Of a DNA stretch of 64,000 bases, positions 11,201-22,755 are shown one piece after another. The stretch is taken from positions 145,404,861 through 145,468,860 of the forward strand of contig NC_133122.1 of the NCBI RefSeq assembly GCF_033568475.1, given 5' to 3'. The DNA is from Henckelia pumila. Its lineage: Eukaryota; Streptophyta; Magnoliopsida; Lamiales; Gesneriaceae. The notes under the pieces are model-generated. The model searched no databases. It saw only the letters and a list, made by a program, of their open reading frames with translations, and was not told the DNA's origin. The number at the start of each line of letters is the position of its first letter. Positions within the stretch are counted from its first letter, which is position 1. The translations under genes and the position numbers were made by a program.

Positions 11201-11210
11201 ACTTTATAAA
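11201..11210 (-). promoter_or_regulatory. Candidate pregenomic-RNA TATA box
   Basis: The minus strand reads TTTATAAAGT about 245 bases upstream of the primer site. Position and sequence suit a caulimovirid intergenic promoter, but the region is AT-rich and no other element was confirmed. Confidence 0.4.
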
Positions 11211-12954
11211 TGTAATTTATTGGAATACCCTTCATTTTAATACTCTAAACATATTATTTGTTTTTATCAATTTCCGCTCTTTAGACCTTCAAATTTTGAG
11301 CGACAACTAAAATTTATCGGTGGGTTTTAGTGATTTTTTTTTTATTTTTTTGCACCACTAAAATCCACTGATTTCACACGAAAATCATGTATCCAAGAAT
11401 GCAGGTAATCAAAACTAATATATCAACGTGAAAATTAGTTTCAAGATTGAATTTTGGACTACTGTTTACTGAGAGCAATGACTATTGAATTGCTGATTTT
11501 TTTTAAAAAAAAACTATGAGATTGTATAATGAGTTGATTTTTTAAACGGATTTTTGATCCGGACTAGATAAAAAATATTATATTTTATGTTAAAAATATT
11601 ACTTTTTATTATATATATGGATCGGATCGATCCATTTTACGAATATACAACAGTGAAACCCTTTCACAACAACCTTCTATTATTTTAATTTATTATATCC
11701 TTTGTTTCCATGAAATACTCTCACAACAACCTACTATTATTTTTATTGTATCCTTTGTATCCATGAAATGATACTGAAGCATTATACTAATTCAGTAATT
11801 CTATTCTTAAAAAAAATTCAGTAACTCTAACCCATTAATACTGAAAATCTTATTTATTCAAAAATTAGACTACTGTACATACTTTCCAAAGGGTAAAAAA
11901 AATAAAAAAAATTATTGAACGAAAGTTTTGGAGTGAAATCACGTGCTTCACCTACAAATCCAGCTACCAGTCACATGTTTGACATCATCTACGAACATTG
12001 AAACATTCTAACCCGAACATGTGAAATTCTCATAATTGACGGTGTAAATATATTTTAAATGCTATTTTTTTTAACCCAATTCTAGGAATAGGGGTGTAAA
12101 TAAACGAATTGAGCTGAATATGACGTAAAATATAATACTTGGATTTGATGCGAAATATATCGTAATAAATCGAATAAACACAATTCGACATAAGATCGTT
12201 AACGTAATTAATTCACTAACATTTTTTCTGAAGAAAATAGTAATTCAATGGTCCGACCCCAATCACGAACGAAAAAAAGGAATCGACTTGCACAATCCAA
12301 ATGCTTAAACTTGTGACATGATTTTGCTTGTAATATTAATTGGAAATAAATTTCTCTCTCGGCCACTTTCTTTAGAGTTATATAAGTTAATTGTAAGTTA
12401 AATCATAGGCAAGAAAATTAATACTCCCTCCAATAATTCAAATGTAACATTTGAATATATACTGGGTCGGGTCAGCCCTTGTGGGCGATCCGTTTATATT
12501 TCTTACTAGACTTGAGCTCGATTTGAAGCTAGAAATAAATTATTTTGTTCGAGTTTGGTTCAAATCAAATATTGAGTTCGACGATCGGATCAAAATATTC
12601 GAATATATTTATGATTTATTCGAATTGTTGTTTAAAAAAAATACTCGAAAGACAAAAAATTATATATGTATATTAATAAAATATCAAGATTTATGACTCT
12701 ACGAGTAGCCCAATTCGCAAACTATCGAATAATATAATTTACGCATGATTTCTGCTCGAAATAATTCATACATGTTTCGAGTTCAGTTCAAATTCGATAA
12801 CTATAATATGGATCAAATAATTATCAAATAATTTACTTACCGATTCAATTCGTTTTACACCCATACTCCATATTCTTTTTTCTCTCATACCAATTATTTG
12901 ACCCTAGCGAAGGTGTGGAAGTAATCCGCAAATAACATAAACATTTGGCTTTCT
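11211..12954. other. AT-rich spacer without a recognisable gene
   Basis: This stretch holds long A/T runs and short open frames only. The segment near 11,540-11,640 (TATTTTATGTTAAAAATATT, GGATCGGATCGATCC) weakly resembles the repeat at 51,290-51,560. I see no supported coding or RNA feature. Confidence 0.5.
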
Positions 12955-13149
12955 TATTAGAAATGAGCTCTTAGTTAAGAGTATTCTAGCTTACGTGTCA
13001 AGATTGATTACGTGTATAGATTGCTCAGCTGCTATAAATAGGCAATAATACACTGTAAATGTAATTTCTCAGATTTATTCAATATACAAGAAATTCAATT
13101 TCTTCAGCTGCGGTTTTCTTCCATTTATGGTGTTCTTCATTTTCTGATA
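12955..13149 (+). repeat. copia-2 5' LTR
   Basis: It begins TATTAGAAATGAGCTC and ends TTTTCTGATA, an imperfect inverted terminal repeat. A TATA box (TATAAATA) is at 13,033-13,040. It abuts the primer site directly. Confidence 0.9.
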
Positions 13150-13160
13150 TGGTATCAGAG
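13150..13160 (+). other. copia-2 primer-binding site
   Basis: TGGTATCAGAG directly follows the LTR and is complementary to initiator tRNA-Met; the next bases (AAGG) diverge from the canonical site. Confidence 0.9.
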
Positions 13161-13210
13161 AAGGTTCATTGTTCCGATCGATCTGCAGATTATTGATTCT
13201 TAATTCAATA

Positions 13211-14264
13211 ATGGCGAGAGGAGGTGGAGGAAATCAAGTTCCAAATCCATCTTCACCAATTCGAGTTGTTCCAGAAGATTCAAGTAGTCCTTTTTTTCTT
13301 CATAATGGAGATCATCCAGGTTTGATCCTTGTATCTCATCATCTTGTAGGATCGAACTACAATACTTGGAGTCGTGTTATGATTACGACATTGACAACGA
13401 AGAATAATCTCGATTTTGTGGATTCGTCAATTTTGTGTCTGCGAACCGATGATTTGTTGTATGGATCTTGGATTCGCTGTAACAGCATGGTTGTGTCTTG
13501 GCTTTTGAATTCCATAGTTCGCGATATTGCAGAAAGTCTCGCGTATATGTCATCTGCTAGTGAGATATGGAAGGATCTTCGTGACTGGTTTCATCAGAGT
13601 AATGCACCACGAGTATCAGATTAAGAAATTTCTTAGTGAATTGCAGCAAGGATCAATGGATGTTAGTTCGTATTACACGAAGTTGCGAACACTTTGGGAT
13701 GAATTACGAGATTATCAAACAGTCTCAGTCTGTAACTGTGGTACGATGAAGGAGTGGGTGGATTATAACAATCAGGAATGTGTTATGCATTTTCTCATGG
13801 GACTTAATGAGTCATATGCTCAAATCCGTGCGCAAATTTTAATGTCTGAGCCTTTACCTGTCATTGCAAAGGTTTTTTCTCTTATAATACAAGAAGAGAG
13901 ACATAGATCTATACATTGTGATACTCTTAAGCCAAAGGTTGATTCATCAGTTGGTATTCATTCTGCAAGTTCTCCAGATGCTACTGCAAATGCAGCATCT
14001 ATGAAGCCATTTCAGAAAACACAAGGCGGAAAAGTGGATAGGATGATGTGTTCTTATTGTCATTTCACTAATCATACAGTTGACAGATGTTTCAAGCTTC
14101 ATGGTTATCCACTAGGGCATCCAAGGTATAATCAGCCCCGATTTTCTCATAAAGCACAGACTCATCAAGTAACTGGAATGGCAGAGTGTAATAATCCTTC
14201 GATGGATAACTTGACTCACAATCAGTGTAGACAACTTATTGAGTTTCTTAGTGATATGCTTTAG
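13211..14264 (+). pseudogene. copia-2 gag, frameshifted
   Basis: The ATG at 13,211 opens MARGGGGNQVPNP, followed by the gag motif LVGSNYNTWSRVMITTL. The first frame ends at 13,622-13,624. The continuation QIKKFLSELQQGSMDVSSYY is in another frame, so a one-base shift lies near 13,605-13,620. A CCHC zinc knuckle (CSYCHFTNHTVDRC) is near 14,050-14,090, followed by FKLHGYPLGHP, typical of the UBN2-type gag of this clade. A TAG at 14,262-14,264 ends the frame in register with the protease part. Confidence 0.9.
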
Positions 14265-14285
14265 TCTACGACTGGTGTAAACAAG

Positions 14286-14633
14286 GTGGTTCAGCAGCAA
14301 GGGCCTACTGTGTCTTGCATTACTGGTATATATTCTTTGTCTTCTTCCCTTTCATCTATTTCCAAAACAGATTGGGTGTTAGATACAGAAGCTACTCATC
14401 ATATTTGTTGCTCTCTTTCATTGTTTGTTTCTTCCAAATCCATTAACTCCACAGTCACATTACCAAATGGCTTAACCATACCAGTCACTCTTTTAGGCTC
14501 TGTTCATTTATCGAGAGATCTCATTCTTGATGATGTGTTATACGTGCCCAATTTTCAGTTTAATTTGCTATCAATCAGCTCTCTTACCAAACTTCTCATG
14601 TGCTCCGTTTCTTTTCTGTTTGATCTGTGTTAA
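14286..14633 (+). pseudogene. copia-2 aspartic protease with altered active site
   Basis: The protease motif reads DWVLDTEATHHI, where the family has Asp-Ser/Thr-Gly; Gly is replaced by Glu, which should abolish catalysis. The downstream LPNGLTIPVTLLGSV and LYVPNFQFNLLSISSL are conserved. A TAA at 14,631-14,633 cuts it from the integrase in the same frame. Confidence 0.85.
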
Positions 14634-14657
14634 ATTCAGGACATCACCAAGATCAAG

Positions 14658-15986
14658 ATGATTGGGATGGGTAAAAGAGTTGACAATCTTTATGTGCCAA
14701 TATCTGAACCAGATATGTCAACTTCTATTATATGTACTGTTCTTACAAATAAGTTGTGGCATTGTCGAATGGGACACCCATCTTTTGCTAAGCTTTCTGT
14801 CCTTGATGATGTTTTACATTTTAAGTCAGATGATACAGAAACTTTACCTTGTTCCATATGTCATTTGTCCAAAAAAAGGCTTTTGTCCTTTACTTCATAT
14901 AATAAAACTTGTGAAACTTCTTTTGCTCTTGTGCACATTGATGTATGGGGGCCTTTTAATACCATTTCTATTGAGGGATATCGATATTTTCTCACAATTG
15001 TTGATGATCATTCTAGATTCACATGGGTTTATATGTTAAAAACTAAGTCTGAAGCTTCCAGTGTCTTTCAAAGCTTCTGTCGCATGGTCAAAAATCAATT
15101 CAATGTGTCCATAAAATCAGTAAGGAGTGACGATGCTCCTGAGCTTGTTTTTACTGATTTCTTCAATCAAGAAGGCATTCTTCATTCTTATTCCTGTGTG
15201 GAAAGGCCTCAACAAAGTTCTGTTGTTGAAAGAAAACATCAACCCCTTCTAAATGTTGCTCGAGCTCTTTTATTTCAATCCAATCTTTCGCTGGTTTACT
15301 GGTGTGATTGTGTCATCACTGCTGCTTACTTAATTAATCGTACACCCTCTCCTTTTCTTGCTAATAACACTCATTTTCTCGTTTTATATGGTAAGCCCCC
15401 TAAGTATTCTCATATGAGGGTATTTGGTTGTCTATGTTATGCTTCTACATTGTTATATTCCCGTCATAAGTTTTCTCCTCGGGCACTTAAGTGTGTTTTT
15501 CTCGGTTATCCTCCAGGATACAAGGGTTATATATTGTTAAATCTAGACACTAATGAAATTTTTATCTCCAGAGATGTTGTTTTCCATGAACACATTTTTC
15601 CCTTTCAAAATATGGTTGATAACATTCCCTCAACCTCTCCTGACATCTTTCCAGATAACCTCCCTTCTTCTCCTAGCTCTAGTTCTACTTCTTTTCCTAC
15701 AACTCATTCTGGTCGCCCAGTACATAAGCCTCTTCATCTTAATGATTATCATTGTTATATGGTTGATTGTTCTCCCAACTCCAGCACTGCTCATCCCTTG
15801 TGTTTTGTTCTTAGCTCCTCAAAACTTTCTCCTTTTTATAAGGCCTTTGTTAATCATATCTCTTCTATTTTTGAACCTGAAACCTTTTCTCAAGCTGCTG
15901 CTTTACCTGAGTGGAACCAAGCCATGGTTGATGAGCTTAAAGCTTTGGAATTTAATAAGACATGGTCTATTGTTTCTTTACCTTAA
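14658..15986 (+). pseudogene. copia-2 GAG-pre-integrase and integrase
   Basis: The HHCC region is LWHCRMGHPSFAKL with CSICHLSKKR. Integrase motifs are HIDVWGPF, IVDDHSRFTW, SVRSDDAPELVF and SVVERKHQ, retaining the catalytic Asp-Asp-Glu. VFGCLCYAS and KCVFLGYPPGYKGY mark the carboxyl part. A linker leads to the start of RT (LPEWNQAMVDELKALEFN) before a TAA at 15,984-15,986, after which the reading frame changes. Confidence 0.92.
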
Positions 15987-16000
15987 GGTAAATCTGCAGT

Positions 16001-16907
16001 TTGTTGCCGATCGGTTATAAAGCTAAATTTGGAGCTAATGGCAATTTGCAACGACATAAGGCTCGTTTAGTTGCTAAGGGGTACACACAACAAGAGGGTC
16101 TTGACTTTCTTGAAACCTTTTCACCGGTTGCTAAATTGGTTACTGTTAAAACTCTTCTTGTACTTGCTGCCATTCGTGGTTGGTCTCTCATTCAACTAGA
16201 TGTTAACAATGCGTTTCTTCATGGTGACTTAGATGAGGAAGTTTATATGACACTGCCTCCGGGGTATTGCAGTGAGGGGGAGACATTACCTATGAATGCT
16301 GTTTGTAAACTTCATAAATCACTTTATGGTCTCAAACAAGCTTCGAGGCAGTGGTTTGCCAAATTTTCTTCCACTCTCCTCGGTATTGATTTTTCTCAAT
16401 CGCATGCTGATAATTCTTTATTTACAAGGAATCGTGGCAATGGTTTCTTAGCTCTTCTAGTCTATGTCGATGACATAGTGATTGCCACTGATAATATGAG
16501 TGAAGCTTCTGAATTAAAAAAGTTTCTCAATGACACATTTCGTTTGAAATATTTGGGAACTCTTAAAGTATTTCTTAGGTATTGAGGTGGCACATTCTTC
16601 ACTTGGTATTTAGATTTGTCAGCGTAACTATGCTTTGAAATTGTTATCTGAGGCAGGACTCTTAGGATGCAAGCCTCGAAGTACACCAATGGATGTTAAT
16701 CTCAAGCTCACACAAAACAGTGGTGAGTTAATGCCTGATCCTTCTTCATACAGGAGGTTGATTGGGAGGTTGTTATACCTTACCATCACACGCCCTGATT
16801 TGGCTTTTGCGGTGAATAAACTTAGCCAATACGTGTCTATGCCTCGTGTACCTCATATGGAAGCAGCTCATAATGTGCTTCGATATATAAAAGGGACAAT
16901 TGGTTAA
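16001..16907 (+). pseudogene. copia-2 reverse transcriptase, frameshifted
   Basis: Motifs include [40 protein letters not shown] and the catalytic YVDD in [12 protein letters not shown]. The frame ends VFLRY at 16,585, where relatives continue, showing an indel near 16,565-16,575. A second frame from about 16,635 (LGCKPRSTPMDVN, RRLIGRLLYLTITRPDL) carries the RT tail and stops with TAA at 16,905-16,907. Confidence 0.92.
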
Positions 16908-16913
16908 GGATTA

Positions 16914-17420
16914 TTGTATAAGTCCAACTCAGATTTGAAGCTTCAATTTTTCTCCGACGCGGATTGGGGTGCTTGTTTAGATACTCGTCGTTCTGTCACA
17001 GGCTTTTGTGTTTTTCTTGGAACATCCATGGTCTCTTGGCGTGCTAAAAAGCAACAAACAGTATCTAAATCTTCTGCTGAAGCGGAGTATCGATCCATGG
17101 CTGCTTCTGTATGTGAAATTTTGTGGATGCGTACTCTTCTCACGGATCTTGGAGTTCACTACAATAAACCAGCCATCTTATTCTGTGATAATCAAGCTGC
17201 TTTGCATATTGCCTCTAATCCTATGTTTCACGAGAGAACCAAACACATTGATATTGACTGCCATATTGTACGCGAGAAAGTTCAGGCCGGATTTGTCAAA
17301 CTCATGTATGTTCCTTTAGAATCACAACTGGCTAACTTGTTTACTAAGCCGCTGTTAGCTTCCCGATTTTATAATCTGTTGTCCAAGATGGGAATGCACA
17401 ATATTCATTCCTCATCTTGA
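16914..17420 (+). pseudogene. copia-2 RNase H
   Basis: RNase H motifs FFSDADWGACLDTRRS, KSSAEAEYRSMA, LFCDNQAALHIA and KHIDIDCHIVREK are intact in a 168-codon frame ending IHSSS. It follows the RT tail in the same frame after one stop codon. Confidence 0.92.
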
Positions 17421-17427
17421 GGGGGAG
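17419..17427 (+). other. copia-2 polypurine tract
   Basis: GAGGGGGAG directly precedes the 3' LTR. Confidence 0.85.
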
Positions 17428-17638
17428 TATTAGAAATGAGCTCTTAGTTAAGAGTATTTTAGCTTACATGTCAAGATTGATTACGTGTATAGATTACGTG
17501 TATAGATTGCTCAGCTGCTATAAATAGGCAATAATACACTGTAAATGTAATTTCTCAGATTTATTCAATATACAAGAAATTCAATTCCTTCAGCTGCGAT
17601 TTTCTTCCATTTTTGGTACTGTTCTTCATTTTCTGATA
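17428..17638 (+). repeat. copia-2 3' LTR
   Basis: It matches the 5' LTR along its length. It has an extra tandem copy of ATTACGTGTATAG and an extra ACT. The TATA box is at 17,518-17,525. Confidence 0.9.
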
Positions 17639-19319
17639 TTTTTGGTATCTAAATTTGCATAGATATCCGTGTGCCAATGAGAATAGGGAAATGCCTGTTT
17701 GGCTTTCTGCATAATCATTATTTATAGCGTAAAATGGCTTATATGTGTTGTAGTTCATATTAATTGGAAGTGGGGAAAAAATAACGAAATTCATTAGAGA
17801 GGCGAAAATGAAGTTATTAAAAATAATTAAATATAATTACAATCATTGGCATGTATTTCACAAAACATAATCATTTGTGTTATATTTAAACGTACATCCA
17901 ATCGACCGATAATTATAAAAAATGATGTTAATTTAGTAAAAGAGAAAGTAAAAAAAAACTAATAATTATGATTTATATATATATATGATTATAAAATCAT
18001 AATTGTGAAATTAATTAGATGAAGTGTGATATTTGAACGAGAAGAAAGGAATTTAGAAAACACTGATGTACGTAAAAAGTATGAGAATTGTAATAATTAG
18101 GATAGGGTTTATATTATGTTTTATTTATTATTATTAGTTGATTTTACTTCTTATTTAGTGGAAAAGTTCATATTGATGGATATTTATAATTTCTTGATTT
18201 GTTTAAGTTGAAAAAATTCAAGTGAATTTCAACTATATATTAAATTAAATATTTTTAAAATATTAATTGTGGTAAATTTCAAAATCATCCTCCAATCATT
18301 CCACAAATCAAATTCATTATCAATCCAATTGCAACCATCGATCGATAACTTTGGATTTTTTTTTTTGAGAATTAATTTGGATTTGTTCAATGGATACGTA
18401 ACAAGAATTTTTTTTTTTTTTTTGGTTAAAGAAAACTTGTTCATGCATGTATGAATATTATTATGTCCACAGAAAAAATCAAATCAATGTCACTAAAAAA
18501 AAACAAAAGAAATCAAATCAATGAAACCCAACAAATCCAGCTACTAGAATTCATGATTTCAAGTGATCTTCTTGGATATCGCCGCTCTCGACCACTCGTA
18601 AACCAAGCACATGTAAATTCACAAAAACATTTGTCGGTTAAAAAAGAAAAGAAAAGAAAAAAAAAAAGAGGAGGCTTACATTATTTAAAAAACAAAAAAA
18701 CAAAAAAAAAACAACAGACAAATAAAAACAAAAACAAAAACAAAAACAAAAACAAAAACCATGTCTCTTAGCTTTTATACACATGGTAGCTGCTTTCTAT
18801 GAGATTATATCCGTTCTCTTTTTCTTTTTTTTTTCTTTTTTTTTTTTGGTTTTGTTTTGATATATATATTTCTATAACAAATAAATAATATTATATAAAC
18901 ATAAGTTAGTGGTTAGAAAATAGGTTAGGAGGGTAAAAATAATTTATGATTTTTATTATTTTATAAATAAGAATGTATTAATATTTTAATTTTTTAGGAA
19001 ATAAATATTATTGTACTTAAATTAATTGTTTAAATTATTGAAGATTAAATTTGATATATGTATATTTTAATACATTGTGCTAGGAAACAATATGTCATGT
19101 TTATCTTTAAAAGATATTCGTGTAGAGTTCGTGTTGTCTACGGTGTTGACAACCAAGTACGGATTAAGTTTAGGCCAGTCTTAGGTTGTAGCTCACCCCA
19201 AATTTTTTTATTACATATATAAGTTTTTTTTTACTTAATTTAATAAAACTTATTTTTCACACCGAAAGCCCAGGGCCAGCCCATCTTTTTAATTCTAATG
19301 CACAACTTCATTTTTGGAA
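17639..19319. other. AT-rich spacer with simple repeats
   Basis: No supported gene. It holds A/T homopolymers, an (AAAAC)n tract at about 18,722-18,760, and a purine-rich AAAAG stretch near 18,640-18,670. A short palindrome GTGTTGTCTACGGTGTTGAC at 19,131 resembles the copia-3 motif. Confidence 0.5.
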
Positions 19320-19640
19320 GGAAAATTGCATTTTGGTCGTGCACATTTGTCATTTATGATTTTGATTCTCTATGTTATCAAATTTCATTTTTAGTCACAT
19401 AATTTTTTTGGGTAATTCTTGTATTTTTTTATTGGAAGAGCTAATGTGGCAATACTATATATTATAGTGTCATATCAGTACTGTATTGTTTTCATGTCAG
19501 AACCAAGTCAGAAAAAAGATGAAAGTTACCAAAAAAACAAAGATAGAGGACTAAAATTGAAATTTGACAACATAGAGGATCAAAGTCCTAAAGACAAAAA
19601 ACATATAGGACCAAAAACAATATTTTTCTATTTTTTTGTG
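19320..19640. mobile_element. Foldback/long-TIR MITE-like element
   Basis: Left arm 19,322-19,407 and right arm 19,549-19,632 are inverted copies (shared blocks: TTTTGGTC, CTCTATGTTxTCAAATTTCA, TTTTAGTC). By eye identity is roughly three quarters. Such long arms suit a Mutator-like or foldback MITE; no target duplication was seen. Confidence 0.55.
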
Positions 19641-19808
19641 AGTAGTATAATGTAATGACTTTTTTTATAATATATAATTTATTGATTAAGTTCAAGTACA
19701 CCTCAACTCTAATTCTTGGATCTGTCCCAATGACAACACTACAAATAACATGCATCGTAAATAGTAAAATACGAATTAATAAATAAAACAAATAAAATCA
19801 GAGATAAT

Positions 19809-20540
19809 TGTGCACAAGTAACTAGTACTTGTGCGGGTGCCTCAGAGCCAAATAATCACTAGAAAAATCGTAAATCAGTTTTACAAAATAATACTAGTGA
19901 ATTCTACGACAACAAAAAATACTAATTTTTTCAACAAGTTGAGAAATCAAATTGCATTATAAATAACCACAATAGTAAAAATAATCAGATTCAAAATCCG
20001 TATGCCAAAACTGGAGAAACAAAAAAGATCTTCCAATAACACTATGCACTAAGTGTTGTCTTCAATGCCCCCAACATGCAAGACAACACAACACGGGTAA
20101 TTTAGCAGCAATGACGGTTACAAAAGTTCATCAGAAATCTTTGAATTCTTCTGCGTGATTTTCTCTGAATGCTCTCTGAATTCTCGACTGAAGAAATATT
20201 CTCTCATTTGTGCAGCAATCCTTATTTATAGATGATAGTCCAATCATAAAAATGATTTCTTAGATAAAGTCATACAAAATAAGAATACAAAGTTAATAAA
20301 AAAAATGATTTTTTTAAACATAATAAATCATATCTTGATAGCTATTGATCATCATACTACTCAAAAATATCACATCAAGATATTAAAAAATTTAAGAAAA
20401 TAATTCATCTAGGAATCTTGATAATATCAAGTCTAGAAAATATTAAGCTTAGAAACTATCAAGTCTAGAAAGACAAAATTATTAAATTAAATTCTTTTCA
20501 AACTTAGAAAAATATCATCATGGAATTAATATTATTTTCA
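19809..20540 (-). repeat. Probable copia-3 3' LTR
   Basis: The right end (minus-strand start TGAAAATAATATT) directly follows a purine tract. A TATA box (minus strand CTATAAATAAGG, 20,221-20,232) lies within. The left end at TG 19,809 is a guess from the terminal dinucleotide only. Confidence 0.5.
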
Positions 20541-20556
20541 ATCTCCCTCTTTTTTG
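20541..20556 (-). other. copia-3 polypurine tract
   Basis: The minus strand reads AAAAAAGAGGGAGAT directly before the probable LTR start. Confidence 0.55.
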
Positions 20557-20780
20557 TTTTTTGTTCAAAACCAACACAAACGAGTTCAAGTATAAACTCC
20601 CTCTAAGTTAAAACATTTCTCCCCCTAAATAAGTAAGTCTCCCCTCAATATGTTGTCACTCGTGTTGACAACACGAGAGATAACATTTAGCAGAATTCAT
20701 GGGTATATCAGAGCAAGTATAAAACATAGAAGAACTATTAGGGAGTTAGGCTAATCAGAGCAAATATCAGCAAAATTAGA

Positions 20781-20787
20781 GTATATA

Positions 20788-20858
<71 letters not shown>
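20781..20858. repeat. (TA)n microsatellite with CATA interruptions
   Basis: A run of TA dinucleotides with three interspersed CATA units. Confidence 0.9.
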
Positions 20859-21745
20859 TAAAGAGCAAAACAAAAATAAGAAAAAGGAAAATTGAACGGC
20901 TAAAGAAGCTATCTAAAATTGATCAGTATCACTCCCAGCTCCTTCTTCCTCATCAGTCTCAATCTGCTTGGTCCCAGATGGAATAGCCTCATTAGTTTGT
21001 GTACTCTTTCCCCCTCTTTTTACGAAAAATATCAAGTCTCTCATGAAAGTCAGTCAGCAAGATTCCATAAAGCTCCTAGTCTTTATGCCTAAAATAAAAT
21101 GTAACATAAAAATAAAACATAGTCACATGCACATGATATATTTACAAGTGTAGTGTTGTCTCTCGTATTGGCAACATCTCCAGCAACACACTAGTTTTCA
21201 AAAAGATATTTAAATTCTTCACAATTAATTATCCTTAAACAGTTGTAAGTACTTCAGAAGTGGTAGCCTATCCACTAAAATAATAGTCTTTATTGGACTC
21301 AATTAGGTATCTGTTTCCATTTTCTTCAGATTTTTATCAAGATGTTCATTCATGACATTAGTCACCAAGATTTTCATAAAGTTGAACACTGAATTTGCAA
21401 AACCACTGTTCACATGAGACAAGATCATGAAATATACGAACATCCCTCAAATACTTGGTAGTTTAGTCCGAGTTCACATTAAGGCCAAGTGTGTTAAAAG
21501 GATTTTTCACATAAAATTGAGTGTTCACTGGTCAGTTTCAACAAGAAATCAAAAACTACACAGAACAAAATTAATGAATAAATGCAATATGTCTAATGTC
21601 TTAAAAATGCACATGCATGAGGCGTGTTGCCCTTAGTGTGGTAACACCAGAGATAACATCCATGAATGATCATAATATACACATATCGAGAGACTTCCTA
21701 AGGTTGAAAAATATCTAAAATCTAAATCTTTTGTGAATATATATG

Positions 21746-22468
21746 TCAGTTGGTTTTATAAGTTCCAACAAACTCTATGCGGATTATACATTTCTCCATT
21801 AAATCTTGAATACAGTGATGTCTAATGTTAATGTATTTTGTTTGAGAGTGTTGAACTGGGTTACTTGAAATGTTAATCTCACTTGAATTATCACAATAAA
21901 CCATGAGAGTCTCATTTTTAAAAACATAATCTTCTACCTTCAAATTATGCAGGTTAATAAACTTTGTGACAAAAATTTTGAAAGACTTGAAAGTGTTTGA
22001 CTTCTCTCTAAGAAATCTTATCCATGTGAATAGTGAGAAGTCAAAAACAAACATAAAAGAATAATTTTTACCATCATAAATTTTCACTTTCATAGGACCC
22101 ATTAAATCCATGTACAAGAGTTCAAGGCACTGTGTTGTCCCAAAGTGTTGCAACAAAGGGTGCGACATGTGAGTTTGCTTACCTTTTTGGCATGTACCAC
22201 AAACATAGAGAATTCCAAAATTCAAATTAGGCATACCTTGGACAACTTCATACTTAATCAAATTATTCAGTGTCTTGAAATTTTCATGAACCAACTTTTG
22301 GTGCCATAAATCTAGAAACCTTCGTGTGTTAGCAGACAAGTTCCTTTTCAAGTTGATAAAAATTATCCGCGGATCTTGTACCTGACATAACACACAAGTT
22401 ATAATGATCAAAAACTTCAAAAGTATTTTTTTATTATCAAACTTGGCATGCAAATCATCATCACACAA
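21746..22468 (-). pseudogene. copia-3 integrase fused to RNase H by deletion
   Basis: This 240-codon frame has the GAG-pre-integrase motif LWHQKLVHENFKTL and CGTCQKGKQTHMSH, then integrase MDLMGPMKV and FVFDFSLFTWIRFL. It passes within a few residues (near KVEDYVFKNETL) into the RNase H tail VYCDNSSEINISSNPVQHSQ, KYINIRHHCIQD. The integrase carboxyl half, the whole RT and most of RNase H are missing, so an internal deletion joined the ends in frame. The first integrase Asp is kept, but the VDD-type motif reads VFDFS. Confidence 0.85.
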
Positions 22469-22755
22469 CTAGCTAATGGAAATCAAGTTTGAGTTTAGTC
22501 CCTCGACATGTATCACATTGCGAAACTTTGAGAGTCCTTCCACATTCAGTGTTTTCTTGCCAAAAATATTTTTTTGCACCACCTCCATAGGTCACTTTAC
22601 CACTTCTTTGTTCAACAAAGTCCGTGAGATGTTCTTTCAAACTTATCATGTGGCTTGAACTTCAACTATCGAACTATCAGTGACCTGCAGTGTTAGTTTT
22701 CAACGAATTATAAACAACAAAGCACGAAATTTGGATTTTGGCACCCAAATTTTCT

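Larger units (their letters stand above)
5580..11210 (-). mobile_element. Endogenous caulimovirid (pararetrovirus) copy, degraded
   Basis: Read on the minus strand the order is promoter-like TATA box, tRNA-Met primer site, coat-like protein with zinc knuckle, 30K-type movement protein, small coiled protein, then protease, RT and RNase H. There is no integrase and no LTR, which separates it from retrotransposons. Coat before movement before a separate PR-RT frame is the arrangement I recall for cavemo- and solendoviruses rather than badna- or caulimoviruses; genus assignment would need a phylogeny. Multiple stops and frameshifts show an inactive genomic fossil. The 3' part after RNase H is absent, where copia-1 begins. 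Confidence 0.85.
12955..17638 (+). mobile_element. copia-2: complete but decayed Ty1/copia element
   Basis: Two LTRs (about 195 and 211 bp) flank gag, protease, integrase, RT and RNase H in copia order, with primer site and polypurine tract in place. The LTRs start TATTAG and end CTGATA rather than TG...CA. Flanks TTTCT and TTTTT are a plausible but imperfect 5-bp duplication. By eye the LTRs differ by about five substitutions, a 13-bp tandem duplication and a 3-bp indel, so the insertion is not very recent. The coding region carries stops and frameshifts throughout. Confidence 0.93.

Noticed and set aside
18451..18771. Lysine/asparagine-rich 106-codon frame
   Set aside because: It is the translation of poly(A) and AAAAC simple repeats.
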